64,000 bases of DNA from Flammeovirgaceae bacterium UBA6059 (GCA_002435755.1 DIYH01000035.1:310001-374000); one strand, 5' to 3'; positions 8,792-18,570 are shown, numbered from the stretch's first letter. Translations and numbers: made by a program. Notes: a model not told the origin generated them from the sequence alone.

Positions 8792-9949
8792 ATGAAAAAA
8801 TATGATCTGATTGTAGTAGGTGGTGGAATACTCGGCACCTTCCACGCATACCACGCACTGAAAAATGGATTGTCAGTGGTCTTAATAGAAAAGGATCCCC
8901 AACCTCAAGGAGCCACTATACGCAACTTTGGACAAGTAGTCCCTTCGGGCATGAATGCTAAATGGCAAAGGATAGGTCGAAGAAGTCTTGAGATATATAA
9001 AGAGCTACAGAGTATAACTGATATCTCGGTTAGACAAAATGGCTCAATTTATCTGGCATCTGACGATGAGGAGATGAGTCTCATCAATGAGCTTGCTGAT
9101 ATTAATGCACAGAACGACTACCCATCTCAACTAAAGACGTCAGCTGATTGCCTGGCACGATATCCTGGTCTCAAACCAAGCTATGTAAAGGGTGGGTTGT
9201 TCTTTCCTGAAGAAGTCACCGTCGAACCCAGATTGGCAGTGCATCAAGTAAGAACATATCTCATCGAGCAGTTTCATCTTGATTATTGTGCCGGCCAGTT
9301 AGTTAAAGAGATTGAAGAAAATAGCAACGGCTGTCAGGTGACTACTGCAAATGGAAAGAGCTATCACTCAGCCAAAGTGATAGTGTGCACAGGTAGCGAT
9401 TATCAAAACATCTACCCTGAGCTATACGCTAATAGTGATCTGGAGGTCACAAAACTCCAGATGATGCTGACCGCTCCACAGAAGGGCCAAAAACTTCCTG
9501 GCTCAATACTCACTGGTTTAAGCATCAGGCGATACGAAAGCTTTACCGAATGCCCATCGTATACTCCTATCAAGTCTAAGGAACCAGAAGGTGCCCTAAG
9601 CAAAAAATGGGGGATCCATATATTATTCAAACAGGCCTTGGATGGTTCAGTGATTTTGGGGGACTCTCACAGCTACGCAGATGTTAGTCATTCAGCAGAG
9701 CTTGGATTCGATATCGACCAACAGATCAACAGATACATGATATCACTGGCCAAGGACATATTTGATCTTTCTACCTGGGAGATAGCTCAGACCTGGTATG
9801 GTATTTATAGTCAGTGTAAAACGAAAGATATCTTTGAAACTACTATAGGTGATAGCATTCACATTATCACGGGTATAGGAGGTAAGGGAATGACCGGAAG
9901 TCCAGGCTATGCAGAGCAAAGTTTAAAAAGAATATTCGAATTGATATAA
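8792..9949 (+). CDS. FAD-dependent aminophosphonate oxidoreductase (HpnW/PbfD-like)
   Basis: The 385-residue protein starts with a Rossmann FAD-binding motif (VVGGGILG, glycines at 10, 12 and 15) followed by LIEKD. It has the DAO-type layout of deaminating amine/amino-acid oxidases, ending in the FAD-contacting GIGGKGMTGSPGYAEQ. A subfamily of this fold, named HpnW or PbfD, occurs next to PhnX-like hydrolases; PbfD oxidises aminoethylphosphonates, including the N-methyl form, to phosphonoacetaldehyde. That would feed the PhnX-like enzyme two genes upstream in parallel with the PbfA-like enzyme. It is the last gene of the operon and meets the converging lipoprotein gene two bases later. Confidence 0.82.
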   Translation: MKKYDLIVVGGGILGTFHAYHALKNGLSVVLIEKDPQPQGATIRNFGQVVPSGMNAKWQRIGRRSLEIYKELQSITDISVRQNGSIYLASDDEEMSLINELADINAQNDYPSQLKTSADCLARYPGLKPSYVKGGLFFPEEVTVEPRLAVHQVRTYLIEQFHLDYCAGQLVKEIEENSNGCQVTTANGKSYHSAKVIVCTGSDYQNIYPELYANSDLEVTKLQMMLTAPQKGQKLPGSILTGLSIRRYESFTECPSYTPIKSKEPEGALSKKWGIHILFKQALDGSVILGDSHSYADVSHSAELGFDIDQQINRYMISLAKDIFDLSTWEIAQTWYGIYSQCKTKDIFETTIGDSIHIITGIGGKGMTGSPGYAEQSLKRIFELI

Positions 9950-9951
9950 GT

Positions 9952-10509
9952 CTATTCAAGCACAGCTATACTTTGGGCCTTGGGTCGCTGACAGTAGATC
10001 ATATATTGATACAGCAGCTCCTGCACGGCAGACTGGTAATCATACGCACTTACGAATGATGGTCTGCTAATCGTGCCCCTCCAAACTTCCTTACCTATCT
10101 TCGGGTCAAACAATACTACTCTTAACGTCTGTCCTGAAGTCTTCTTCCTGATAGTTCTGGTTATCTCAGCACCTTCTACCATTTGGAACGGTTCGTTTTG
10201 GATCCAGTGACGAAGTGTTGGCTGCTGCCATGACTGGTAACTAAACCTGTCTGTGTATAATTGATAGTAGACGTGAAGTGATGACTGGTCAACGTTCGAT
10301 TCAAAGCCTAATGCACTCATTTGAAGGTGTATCCCTTTAGCAATAGCGATATTCTGACCGGCTGTTAAATCAGTATTGTTTATAACAGCATAGGTCCTGT
10401 AACTGTCAAAATCAGCATTGTACAAGTAGTCAGCGGAGGACGTAACACTGCGATTGAATACACAGGATGAGAGAAACGTCAGGCAAAGAATAGTGAATGT
10501 TAACTTCAT
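9952..10509 (-). CDS. DUF4136-like lipoprotein
   Basis: The 185-residue protein has a lipoprotein signal (MKLTFTILCLTFLSSC, Cys16). It is followed by FDSYRTYAVINN, the opening pattern of DUF4136 proteins, and by conserved-looking RTIRKKTSGQTLRVVLFD and EVWRGTI segments. DUF4136 lipoproteins are common in Bacteroidota and have no known biochemical role. It converges on the phosphonate operon with a 2-base gap, so it is unlikely to belong to it. The upstream 120 bases contain a GTTAA/TTAAC inverted pair immediately before the start, but no clear -7 box. Domain assignment is by pattern only. Confidence 0.65.
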   Translation of the reverse strand: MKLTFTILCLTFLSSCVFNRSVTSSADYLYNADFDSYRTYAVINNTDLTAGQNIAIAKGIHLQMSALGFESNVDQSSLHVYYQLYTDRFSYQSWQQPTLRHWIQNEPFQMVEGAEITRTIRKKTSGQTLRVVLFDPKIGKEVWRGTISRPSFVSAYDYQSAVQELLYQYMIYCQRPKAQSIAVLE

Positions 10510-10630
10510 GTTAATTGAAAGTTAACAAATTAATCAATTCGGTAATGTTAAGTTTTTACCTCTACCGATTCAAATTGCTTCTTCGCTGCTAGCCAAGGTA
10601 AGACGCTTGAAGTCAGAATGGAGGATCCGT

Positions 10631-11872
10631 CTAAGCCGACTTCAGCTCGAGGATCGTGATTTCCGGTAGGATACCAACACGACCGGGATAGCCAATGAAT
10701 CCAAAACCGCGATTGACATAAAGATATTGATCACCCTCCTGATAGAGATCAGCCCACTGCTTGTAGATCCACTTGGATGGGCTCCAGCGGAAATCTCCAA
10801 TCTCTACACCGAACTGCATACCATGCGTATGTCCAGCCAGCATGAGATCAATATCAGGGTAGTTGGGTCTTACTTGAGCATCCCAGTGACTTGGGTCGTG
10901 AGACAGGAGGATTTTCACAGGTGATTCTTCGCTCCCTGCATATGTCTTCGTCAGATCACCGTATTTCTGGAAACGGCCAGCTCCCCAATTCTCAATTCCC
11001 AATAAAGCGATCTTCTCACCATTGGTCTCGATGAAGCGATTCTCATTGAGCAAAATATCCCAACCCATTTGCTTTTGGGTAGTAATGAGGTCTTGCAAGT
11101 TCTTCTTCTTCGCTTGATCAGAACTCCATGAGCTGTAGTCACCATAATCGTGGTTACCCAAAGTTGAGTAGACACCTAAAGGCGCCTTCAACTTATTGAA
11201 AATATCTACATAGTCCTTGATCTCTTCGGACCTATTATTGACCAGGTCTCCTGTAAAACAGATGATGTCCGGCTTTTCTGCTAAGAGCATCTCCACACCT
11301 CCACGTACGGCAATCTTATCAAAAAAACTACCGCTGTGGATATCAGAAAGTTGCCCAATTCGAATCCCGTCGAAAGCCCTCGGTAAGTTAGGCAGTGAAA
11401 TCACCTTACGTCGCACACGATAGTCATAAGCTCCGGAAATGATACCAAAACTCATGATAGCCGCTGGAGTGGCCGTGGCAATAAGAGCCGTCTTTGCCAG
11501 AAAATCTGATCGGCTCTTTGAGAAGCCCTGAGCTTCATCAGTACTTCCAGCTACTCTGCCGTAGACTTCAGAGACAAACCGTATGATATCATCAAGAAAC
11601 AGGAATAATGCACCAAACAGTTTGGCCAGGAAGTTCCCGAATATAAAAACCAGAATAATGCTCCTAAGCGACTTGAGCTGGCTAATGTCTAGCAGGTTGT
11701 ACGCAAGTATTCCCAGTAGTGAAAAAGCGGTAATACTCCAGTAAAAGATATGGACCAGTCGGCGAGGGGTATTAGAGAGGTCACTTGTCACAGTCTTCAC
11801 TGCCTGAAAGACATACCAGTCAAGTAGTAAAGTGATCCCTACGACAACCGTCATAAAAGTGGCCCTATTCAT
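10631..11872 (-). CDS. Membrane-anchored metallophosphoesterase (YkuE/calcineurin-like)
   Basis: The 413-residue protein has an N-terminal membrane region of about four helices (first: MTVVVGITLLLDWYVF), then a calcineurin-like phosphoesterase domain from about residue 165. Metal-ligand motifs are all canonical: GQLSDIHSG, FTGDLVNN, GNHDYGD, LSHDPSH and AGHTHG. Members of this group act on phosphodiester or pyrophosphate bonds of lipids or nucleotides at the membrane face; the substrate is unknown. It lies between a DUF4136-like lipoprotein gene and the RND efflux operon, with 79 bases separating it from the RND stop, and could be read from the same transcript. Unlike the secreted enzyme ending at 5385, it keeps every active-site His. 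Confidence 0.85.
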   Translation of the reverse strand: MNRATFMTVVVGITLLLDWYVFQAVKTVTSDLSNTPRRLVHIFYWSITAFSLLGILAYNLLDISQLKSLRSIILVFIFGNFLAKLFGALFLFLDDIIRFVSEVYGRVAGSTDEAQGFSKSRSDFLAKTALIATATPAAIMSFGIISGAYDYRVRRKVISLPNLPRAFDGIRIGQLSDIHSGSFFDKIAVRGGVEMLLAEKPDIICFTGDLVNNRSEEIKDYVDIFNKLKAPLGVYSTLGNHDYGDYSSWSSDQAKKKNLQDLITTQKQMGWDILLNENRFIETNGEKIALLGIENWGAGRFQKYGDLTKTYAGSEESPVKILLSHDPSHWDAQVRPNYPDIDLMLAGHTHGMQFGVEIGDFRWSPSKWIYKQWADLYQEGDQYLYVNRGFGFIGYPGRVGILPEITILELKSA

Positions 11873-11951
11873 ACGCTATCTAACCCCCGGATGGCTGCAA
11901 AAGTTTGAAATAGAGTGTCACCCATAGTGACACTCTTATGATATACTAGTG

Positions 11952-14900
11952 TTAAGCAATTTTTAGGAAACGGTTGACTCTCGCCATCAGCAAGTACATC
12001 ACAGGCACAATCACCAATGTGAGGAAGGTGGCAAAGGTCAAACCGAAAATAATCGTCCATGACATTGGGCCCCAGAAGGCTACATTGTCTCCACCGAGGT
12101 AGAAGTCCGGATTGTAGCTACCGAAAAGCTTAATAAAGTCAATATTGATGCCTACTGCAAGCGGAATAAGTCCAAGGATCGTTGTAATGGCAGTCAGAAG
12201 CACTGGCCGTAGACGGGTCGTGCCTGCTACAACGACTGCATTGACAATCTCATCAAACGGCAGACGATCCACCCCAAGCTCGACCCGCTTGCGGTTTCTG
12301 CTCAACTCAATGAAGTCAATCAACACAATCGCGTTGTTCACCACAATTCCCGCCAGCGAGATAATACCGATCATGGTCATGATCACCACAAAGTCCATCT
12401 GGAAAATGACAAGCCCTAGGAACACGCCTATCGTACTCAACACAACCGACATCATGATGATGAAAGGAGTTGTCACTTTGTTGAACTGCGAAACGATGAT
12501 CAGGAAGATCAGGAAGACAGCTATCATCAGCGCCCTGCTCAAGAAGGCCATTTCTTTTGCCTGTTTTTCCTGCTCACCGCCAAACTTATACTCATAACCT
12601 GCGGGCATATCAAAGTCCGCCAGTAGAATCTTGATCTCATCGTTGATCTGTGTCGGGTTGTATCCGGAGATTACGTTAGAACTGATCGTGACCACCCTGT
12701 TAAGGTCCTTTCGCTTGATCGAGCCGTAAGTTGAACTGAGTTCTGCCTTTGCCACAGAAGAGATTGGCACACTCTTCATAGTACCGCTCGTCTGATCTCT
12801 GAATACTACACTCTTATTCATCAAAGCATTCACATCATATCGGTACTTCTCCATGAGCCTCAGCTGGATCTCATAGTCATCCTCTCCTTCTTTGTATTTG
12901 GAGATTTCCTTTCCAAAAAGAGCTGTTCTTACCTCTGAGGCAATTGAGTTAGTACTCAAACCAAACCTTCTGGCCTTCTCCCTATCAATGTTGACTACCA
13001 ACTCCGGCTTACCTGTTTGCAAATCAGTCTTTAACTTTTCAATACCTTGGATCCCAGATTCATTGATCAGGCGCTTCATGTCCTCGGTGATATCTATCAA
13101 TGTCACAAAGTCCTCACCAGCCACTTCTATGCTTATTGGCTTACCTGCTGGTGGACCGTCTGCGTTTTGATCTACTGTTACCGCCACTCCAGGATAACCT
13201 CCTATCGCATTCCTTATCTCAGTGAGTATCTCTTTGGTATCCGTGCCATTACGATATTTAAACTCCGCAAAGTTGACAGTGATTCGAGCTTTGTTTGGTG
13301 TGTCCTGCTCGCCAAAGGCTGATGGATCATTGGGGTCGGCAGTACCCTGACCTACATTAGCAATCACGGATTCCACGATGCTTTCATATGGTTCCACCAC
13401 ATTGAGCACTTTCTTCTCTATTTCTTCTGTGAAAGCATTGGTTGTTTCTATATCCGTACCTACTGGATACTCTACAAAGACATTAATGTACTTTGGATCA
13501 GTCTTTGGGAAATACACCACGTTAGGTTGGAAGATCCCTAACAGCACAAAGGAGAAAAACAGTAGCCCAATCGTCCCAAAGAACAAGGCGATAGGTCTCC
13601 ATCCTCTCAAGGCAAATGTTAAAGTACTTGAGTAAATAGACTCTATCCACGGAAGAAAAGTAGCTCTGAACTTACGAGAGCTAGGTACAAGCGCAAATAC
13701 ATTGATAAACGTAATGATGGCGGTTGCAAAAGCAAGGTTGCTTAAAACAGTTGCACCACTTAGCAAGAGTAGGAAACCTACTAATGCGGCAATACCCACA
13801 TAAATGAGAATACGCTTTTTATCAACATCCTTGGTATCAAGCTTCATAAATGAAGTGATCAATACCGGATTGATCACCAAAGCAACGAACAACGAAGAAC
13901 CAAGTGTCACCATCAAAGTGATCGGTAGGAATTTCATGAACTCACCCATGAGACCAGGCCAAAACGCCAACGGTAAGAATGCTGCGAGCGTAGTAGCTGT
14001 TGATGCTATGATCGGCAGTGCCACCTCCCCAACACCCTGCTTGGTGGCCTCATAAGGAGAAAAACCTTCTTCCCTAAGACGGTATACATTCTCGACAACC
14101 ACAATACCATTATCCACGAGCATACCTAAGGCCATGATGAGCGAAAACAGCACCATCATATTGATGGTAATCCCAAACATGCCTAAAATCATGAAGGACA
14201 TGAACATGGACAGAGGAATTGCTACACCTACAAACAGAGCATTGCGGCTACCCAGGAAAAAGAGTAAAACCACCACCACCAAGATCACACCTGATATAAT
14301 GTTGTTCTCAAGACTGTCAACTAGGTCACGCGTTTGCTGTGACTGATCGTTGGTCTTTGTTACAATCAAATCCGGCGGAAACACGTCAGACTGGGCCTTT
14401 GCAAGAATGGCGTTGATCTTGTCTGTAGCAATGAGTAGGTTCTCGCCACTACGCTTGACCACATCGACCATCACCACAGGGTTCCTCCTTAAACGTGCAT
14501 AGTTTTCTTTCTCTTTGTAATCAAAGTCAACTTCCGCAATATCCCGGAGGTAAACAATGTTACCTTTTTCACTCTTGATGACTACATCCAATATTTCTTC
14601 AGGATGCGTAAACTCACCTACTACGCGGATCGTCCTGCGGATCTCACCTTCTTTAAGGCTACCGCCGGAAAGTGTGATGTTCTCACTGCGAATGGCTGTT
14701 TCTATATCACCAAAGTTGACCTCTCGGGCCTCCATCTGATATGGGTCTACATTGACTTTTACCTCCTTCTCGTCGATACCTCTGATATCCACTTTTGATA
14801 TCTCCGTCAACTTCTCGATCTCGTCTTCAAGATGCTCAGCATAGTTATTGAGTTCCTCCATGCTGTAGTCTCCTGAAAGATTGATATTCATCACGGGAAA

Positions 14901-15347
14901 CTCTGAGAAATTCATCTCAAAGACATTCGGGTCGGTCTCAAGATCAGACGGCAGCTCAGGCTTAGCCCTATCTACAGCATCTTTGACTTTAGTCAATGCA
15001 TCTTCTATGATCACATCCGGTGTAAACTCTACGATGATCGTGCTATAGTCCTGTACAGAGGTAGATTTGATGTTGTCCACATCCGTAATAGTATTTACCT
15101 CTTTCTCTATAGGACGAGTGATCAGGTTCTCCATGTCCACCGGAGAATTACCGGGGTGCGGAGTACCTATGTATACAATAGGCTGCTTTACTTCCGGAAA
15201 ACTCTCCTTGGGTAAAGTGATGTAGGTAGAAAGACCCATCACCACCACCAGAAACGTTAGAAAGTAAACGGTCGTCCTGTTGTTGATAGATAATGTGGTA
15301 AGACCGAACTCCTTGGTCGTTTTTATCCTTTTATGTTCGTCTGCCAT
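11952..15347 (-). CDS. RND family efflux permease (AcrB/CzcA type)
   Basis: The 1131-residue inner-membrane proton-driven pump has the standard RND layout: TM1 near residues 27-43, a large periplasmic loop with PTPGxSP-like GTPHPGNSPVDMEN, and a first helix bundle with LGMLVDNGIVVVEN, whose Asp is the probable proton relay. A second periplasmic loop and a second bundle follow, with GIISLAGIVVNNAIVLIDF and TTRLRPVLLTA. At 1131 residues it is slightly longer than AcrB because of an extra hydrophobic insert around residue 510-545. It is the last gene of a tetR-tolC-MFP-RND operon, 28 bases after the adaptor. It may export drugs, bile-like compounds or lipids; substrate cannot be predicted. Confidence 0.92.
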   Translation of the reverse strand: MADEHKRIKTTKEFGLTTLSINNRTTVYFLTFLVVVMGLSTYITLPKESFPEVKQPIVYIGTPHPGNSPVDMENLITRPIEKEVNTITDVDNIKSTSVQDYSTIIVEFTPDVIIEDALTKVKDAVDRAKPELPSDLETDPNVFEMNFSEFPVMNINLSGDYSMEELNNYAEHLEDEIEKLTEISKVDIRGIDEKEVKVNVDPYQMEAREVNFGDIETAIRSENITLSGGSLKEGEIRRTIRVVGEFTHPEEILDVVIKSEKGNIVYLRDIAEVDFDYKEKENYARLRRNPVVMVDVVKRSGENLLIATDKINAILAKAQSDVFPPDLIVTKTNDQSQQTRDLVDSLENNIISGVILVVVVLLFFLGSRNALFVGVAIPLSMFMSFMILGMFGITINMMVLFSLIMALGMLVDNGIVVVENVYRLREEGFSPYEATKQGVGEVALPIIASTATTLAAFLPLAFWPGLMGEFMKFLPITLMVTLGSSLFVALVINPVLITSFMKLDTKDVDKKRILIYVGIAALVGFLLLLSGATVLSNLAFATAIITFINVFALVPSSRKFRATFLPWIESIYSSTLTFALRGWRPIALFFGTIGLLFFSFVLLGIFQPNVVYFPKTDPKYINVFVEYPVGTDIETTNAFTEEIEKKVLNVVEPYESIVESVIANVGQGTADPNDPSAFGEQDTPNKARITVNFAEFKYRNGTDTKEILTEIRNAIGGYPGVAVTVDQNADGPPAGKPISIEVAGEDFVTLIDITEDMKRLINESGIQGIEKLKTDLQTGKPELVVNIDREKARRFGLSTNSIASEVRTALFGKEISKYKEGEDDYEIQLRLMEKYRYDVNALMNKSVVFRDQTSGTMKSVPISSVAKAELSSTYGSIKRKDLNRVVTISSNVISGYNPTQINDEIKILLADFDMPAGYEYKFGGEQEKQAKEMAFLSRALMIAVFLIFLIIVSQFNKVTTPFIIMMSVVLSTIGVFLGLVIFQMDFVVIMTMIGIISLAGIVVNNAIVLIDFIELSRNRKRVELGVDRLPFDEIVNAVVVAGTTRLRPVLLTAITTILGLIPLAVGINIDFIKLFGSYNPDFYLGGDNVAFWGPMSWTIIFGLTFATFLTLVIVPVMYLLMARVNRFLKIA

Positions 15348-15375
15348 TTTAGTTTGTTTTGTAAGTCAAGTTTCC

Positions 15376-16542
15376 TTATTCCGCAAGAGATACCGCAACA
15401 TTGGGTGCCAGATCGCGATAGCCTTCCATGGCTATCAACTGACCAGGCTCTAGCCCTGCTAATATCTCTGTCCGGTTGTTAAATGTCACTCCCACCTCTA
15501 TATGGGCTTTCTGTGCAACCTGCTTGTCGTCATCGGCAATGATCTGGTAAATGAAATTTCCTTTACTATCCTTCTGTACAAGCTTTGTAGGGATCACGAG
15601 CGCCTCAGGATTGCGATAGTCAACTATGTCTAACACCGTTACCTGATTAGGCTGTACTGCAAAATCAACATGAGGAAGATTCACCTCGATCTCGAAAGTC
15701 CTGTTCTCACTCTTGATCACCTGAGAAACAGCGGAGATCGTTGAATTCAACCGCTTGTCCAACGACGGGAAATATACCCCTACTTCATCACCTACGAAGA
15801 ATTTACCAACATGGGCTTCAGAAACATCAGCGGATATATACATATCATTTGGTTTCACGATTCTGATCAAAGGCATACCAGGAGAGGCCATTTCCCCCTC
15901 ATTTACGGGTATTTCATCAATGCTACCGCTAAAGGGTGCACGAACGATCGCCTGCTCCATCTGTGACTCTAGGGTCTTTAGCCTACGCTCCAGACCTTCT
16001 TTGCTATTCTTAGCCTCGAGGAACTGTATCTCTGTACCTATATTGTTATCCCATAGGTTAGACTGACGCTCAAAAACGATCTTGGCGAGCTCAAGTTGTG
16101 TCTGAACTTCCTGAATATTGTTTTCTATCACATCAGCGTCCAGCACAATCAACGCTTGTCCGCGTTGTACCTTCTGGCCTTGCTTTACATTGATAGACTC
16201 AATCTTACCCATAGTCTCAGCACTCATCAGCACGTTTTTACGTGATTGAACAGAGCCCCTCAATTCCACTTTGTGCTCAAAGCGAGAGTGTTCCAATGGC
16301 TCTGCTGCCACAAGGATGATATTATTGCCATTTTCACCGTAAGTAGGATCCAGCTCTGCTATCTCAGCCTCGAGTTCAAGCACCTGATTCTTTAAGTCAG
16401 CAGACTGTGCTCGCAATGCTTCAAGCTCGGCTATTTTTTGCTCTAGCTCGGTACCCTGAGGGCCGCACGCCACTACGGTCACTGCCAGTATGGCTATTCC
16501 GATGTATTGTATCCTTTTCATAATTGATTCTTGTACTTTCAT
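15376..16542 (-). CDS. RND efflux periplasmic adaptor (membrane fusion lipoprotein)
   Basis: The HlyD/AcrA-type adaptor of up to 388 residues has a lipobox (VVACGPQG), a coiled-coil start (ELEQKIAELEALRAQ), and a split lipoyl domain whose halves are KVELRGSVQSRKNVLMSAET and RAPFSGSIDEIPVNEGE. An alpha-hairpin lies between them and beta-barrel segments follow. It would bridge the RND pump to the TolC channel. The ATG at 16540-16542 overlaps the TolC stop as ATGA. A second ATG at 16519-16521 gives a more compact signal peptide (MKRIQYIG) and is equally possible. Confidence 0.9.
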   Translation of the reverse strand: MKVQESIMKRIQYIGIAILAVTVVACGPQGTELEQKIAELEALRAQSADLKNQVLELEAEIAELDPTYGENGNNIILVAAEPLEHSRFEHKVELRGSVQSRKNVLMSAETMGKIESINVKQGQKVQRGQALIVLDADVIENNIQEVQTQLELAKIVFERQSNLWDNNIGTEIQFLEAKNSKEGLERRLKTLESQMEQAIVRAPFSGSIDEIPVNEGEMASPGMPLIRIVKPNDMYISADVSEAHVGKFFVGDEVGVYFPSLDKRLNSTISAVSQVIKSENRTFEIEVNLPHVDFAVQPNQVTVLDIVDYRNPEALVIPTKLVQKDSKGNFIYQIIADDDKQVAQKAHIEVGVTFNNRTEILAGLEPGQLIAMEGYRDLAPNVAVSLAE

Positions 16543-17948
16543 AAGTTGATCAGTATTCCTAGTGCTTTTTTGAGTTCTGTACGTGCTACCAATGCATCAT
16601 AAAGTGCTGTTTGATAGTCCAGTTGCGCGTTTTTGTATTCCGCATCGGCATCAACAACTTCAAGGTTTCTTCCGATACCTTCCTGGTATTTCAACCTGGT
16701 AATGTCATAGACTTCACGAGCCAATTCAGCATTCTCCTGTTGCGTATTCAAGCGCTCTATGCTATTGTTTAGATTGATCTTGGCTTGCATGATCTCCAGG
16801 TCAATCGTGTTTTGAAGCAATCCTTCGTTGAATTCCAACTGTTGTGCCTGATACTTCTTTTGTTGGATGGTATAGCTTTTTTGCAATCCATCGAAAATTG
16901 GGATGTTCATCGTGAAACCCCAGTTGGAGTAATCAAACCACACCTGGTCATTGCCAAAATCCGTCAGGTCGTTAAAACTGTTCGTACCGCTGTTCCAACC
17001 TGCATTAAAGTTGGCTGTGATGTTAGGCATATAAGCTACTTTGTAGCGTTTCGCATCAAGTTGTATGAGGCGCTTATTCGTGTTAAGAATATCGTACTCT
17101 ATTCTTCTCTTGTAATCGAAATCAGAAAGGTCCATTTCTATAGGCTCCATTTTGATCTCATCGAGATTTCCAATCAACCGGATAGGTTCGCCGACAGGCA
17201 TGCCCATCTGCAGCTTCAATGTGGCGACTGTAGTGGCCAAAGACTCTGTATTGGTCTTGAGTGCGGTTTTGATATTGTTATACTCGATCTTGATGCGGTT
17301 GACATCTATCTTTTCCGCAAACCCATTCTCATAGAGTATCTCCGTTTCATTGAGCAAGCTGTCGAGTCGTTGATAGTTCGTAGCGATCAGGTTCAGCGTT
17401 TCCTGGTTGATCAGCACTCCATAATAAGCCTTCTCCACTGCTTCCGCCACATCAACTTTAGTCTTGATTTGCTCCTTAGCAGAAATCTCCTGGTACGTTG
17501 ACGCTGCTTTCAGCCCTACAAAATATGACCCGTCAAAAACCAACTGAGAGACACTGACTCCAGCACGACCAGTATAATCCGTACCAAAAGCTGCTGGAAT
17601 AGGTGTGGTATTAAGGTCAGGTATGTTTTCGATCAAGCCTTCCTGCAAAAGCACCTGGTAAGTAACAGGCGAAATGAAATCGGTGATGAATGCAGTCTGA
17701 ATAGCAAGGTTATGTGTGAAATTGATGTCTCCATTGATTTGCGGTAGCCCAATGGACCTGTACTCGCCCACACTCGCTTTGCTGATATCAACTTCCAGTT
17801 CGGCAATCTTCAGCTGAGGATTGTTCTCAATGGCATATTCTATACACTGGTCCAAATCAAAACCCTGCACCTCTTGTGCCAGGAGTTGGTTGACAGTACT
17901 GGTCAACATGACCAGCAGGAGTAAAAAACGTGTGATACTAGGATTCAT
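16539..17948 (-). CDS. TolC-family outer membrane efflux protein
   Basis: I chose the ATG at 17946-17948 because it begins the signal peptide MNPSITRFLLLLVML and overlaps the end of tetR by 11 bases; an upstream in-frame start at 18098 lies inside tetR. The 469-residue mature-type sequence starts with FDLDQCIEYAIENNPQLKIA, the classic TolC repeat opening, and repeats the helical pattern in the second half (DLEIMQAKINLNNSIERL, and YQEGIGRNLEVVDADAEYKN). It would form the trimeric outer-membrane channel for the RND pump encoded downstream, with which it shares an operon. Confidence 0.91.
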   Translation of the reverse strand: MNPSITRFLLLLVMLTSTVNQLLAQEVQGFDLDQCIEYAIENNPQLKIAELEVDISKASVGEYRSIGLPQINGDINFTHNLAIQTAFITDFISPVTYQVLLQEGLIENIPDLNTTPIPAAFGTDYTGRAGVSVSQLVFDGSYFVGLKAASTYQEISAKEQIKTKVDVAEAVEKAYYGVLINQETLNLIATNYQRLDSLLNETEILYENGFAEKIDVNRIKIEYNNIKTALKTNTESLATTVATLKLQMGMPVGEPIRLIGNLDEIKMEPIEMDLSDFDYKRRIEYDILNTNKRLIQLDAKRYKVAYMPNITANFNAGWNSGTNSFNDLTDFGNDQVWFDYSNWGFTMNIPIFDGLQKSYTIQQKKYQAQQLEFNEGLLQNTIDLEIMQAKINLNNSIERLNTQQENAELAREVYDITRLKYQEGIGRNLEVVDADAEYKNAQLDYQTALYDALVARTELKKALGILINL

Positions 17949-18570
17949 GACGGGCTTCCATTTGTGTAGCATTCGCCACTTTTTCTTCATAAAGGGCTCT
18001 GCCCTTCGCTGTGAAAATTCCATAAATAAAGTTTTCAAGTATTTGAGTTTGAACCTTGGCGAAATCGAACTTGTCTCTGGGGAAAATACGCTGGTCAAAA
18101 ATCAGCTGGATTTGCTCCAACCTCATTGTTGTGAGTATCTCCACATCGATTTCACTTCTAAAAAATCCCTCTTTAATACCTCTCTCGAGATTTTTGATAA
18201 TGCTTTGTTTGAAAGCATGCTCTTTGAAATCGAGATAGATCTCCCACGCTTTAGCATGATATTTCTGTAGTTCGAAGAGTATCGACGGGTTGATATGCGT
18301 CATATTCTTACGTACACATTTTGTGATCTCAAACAATTCATCGAGTGCATTCTCACTTCCTTCACTGATATCTTTTATCTCCTGATGCTCTAGCTCGAGC
18401 ATATATCTGGTTGCTCTGGTTACGATCTCATCCTTATCACTGTAGTATTGATAGATTGTCTTCTTTGATATCCCAAGTGATTTTGAGACATCATCCATTG
18501 TCACACTGCGCATGCCATAGAGCCTAAACAACTCCTCTGCTTTGCGAATAATTTTCTCCTTCGTATCCAA
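17938..18570 (-). CDS. TetR/AcrR family transcriptional regulator
   Basis: The 210-residue protein has a typical TetR DNA-binding head (MDTKEKIIRKAEELF, then MRSVTMDDVSKSLGISKKTI, YQYYSDKDEIV) at about 1-50 and an all-helical ligand-binding body. It is the first gene of the minus-strand efflux operon and overlaps tolC by 11 bases, so it probably represses its own operon and is relieved by a pump substrate. A 32-base inverted repeat at 18601-18632, 31 bases upstream of its start, is the likely operator. Confidence 0.9.
   Translation of the reverse strand: MDTKEKIIRKAEELFRLYGMRSVTMDDVSKSLGISKKTIYQYYSDKDEIVTRATRYMLELEHQEIKDISEGSENALDELFEITKCVRKNMTHINPSILFELQKYHAKAWEIYLDFKEHAFKQSIIKNLERGIKEGFFRSEIDVEILTTMRLEQIQLIFDQRIFPRDKFDFAKVQTQILENFIYGIFTAKGRALYEEKVANATQMEARHES

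Noticed and set aside
12145..14346. Several plus-strand ORFs of 70-150 residues
   Set aside because: All are antisense to the RND pump gene and have low-complexity hydrophilic sequences.
16785..17501. 238-residue plus-strand ORF
   Set aside because: It is antisense to the TolC gene, shows no domain and lacks start context.
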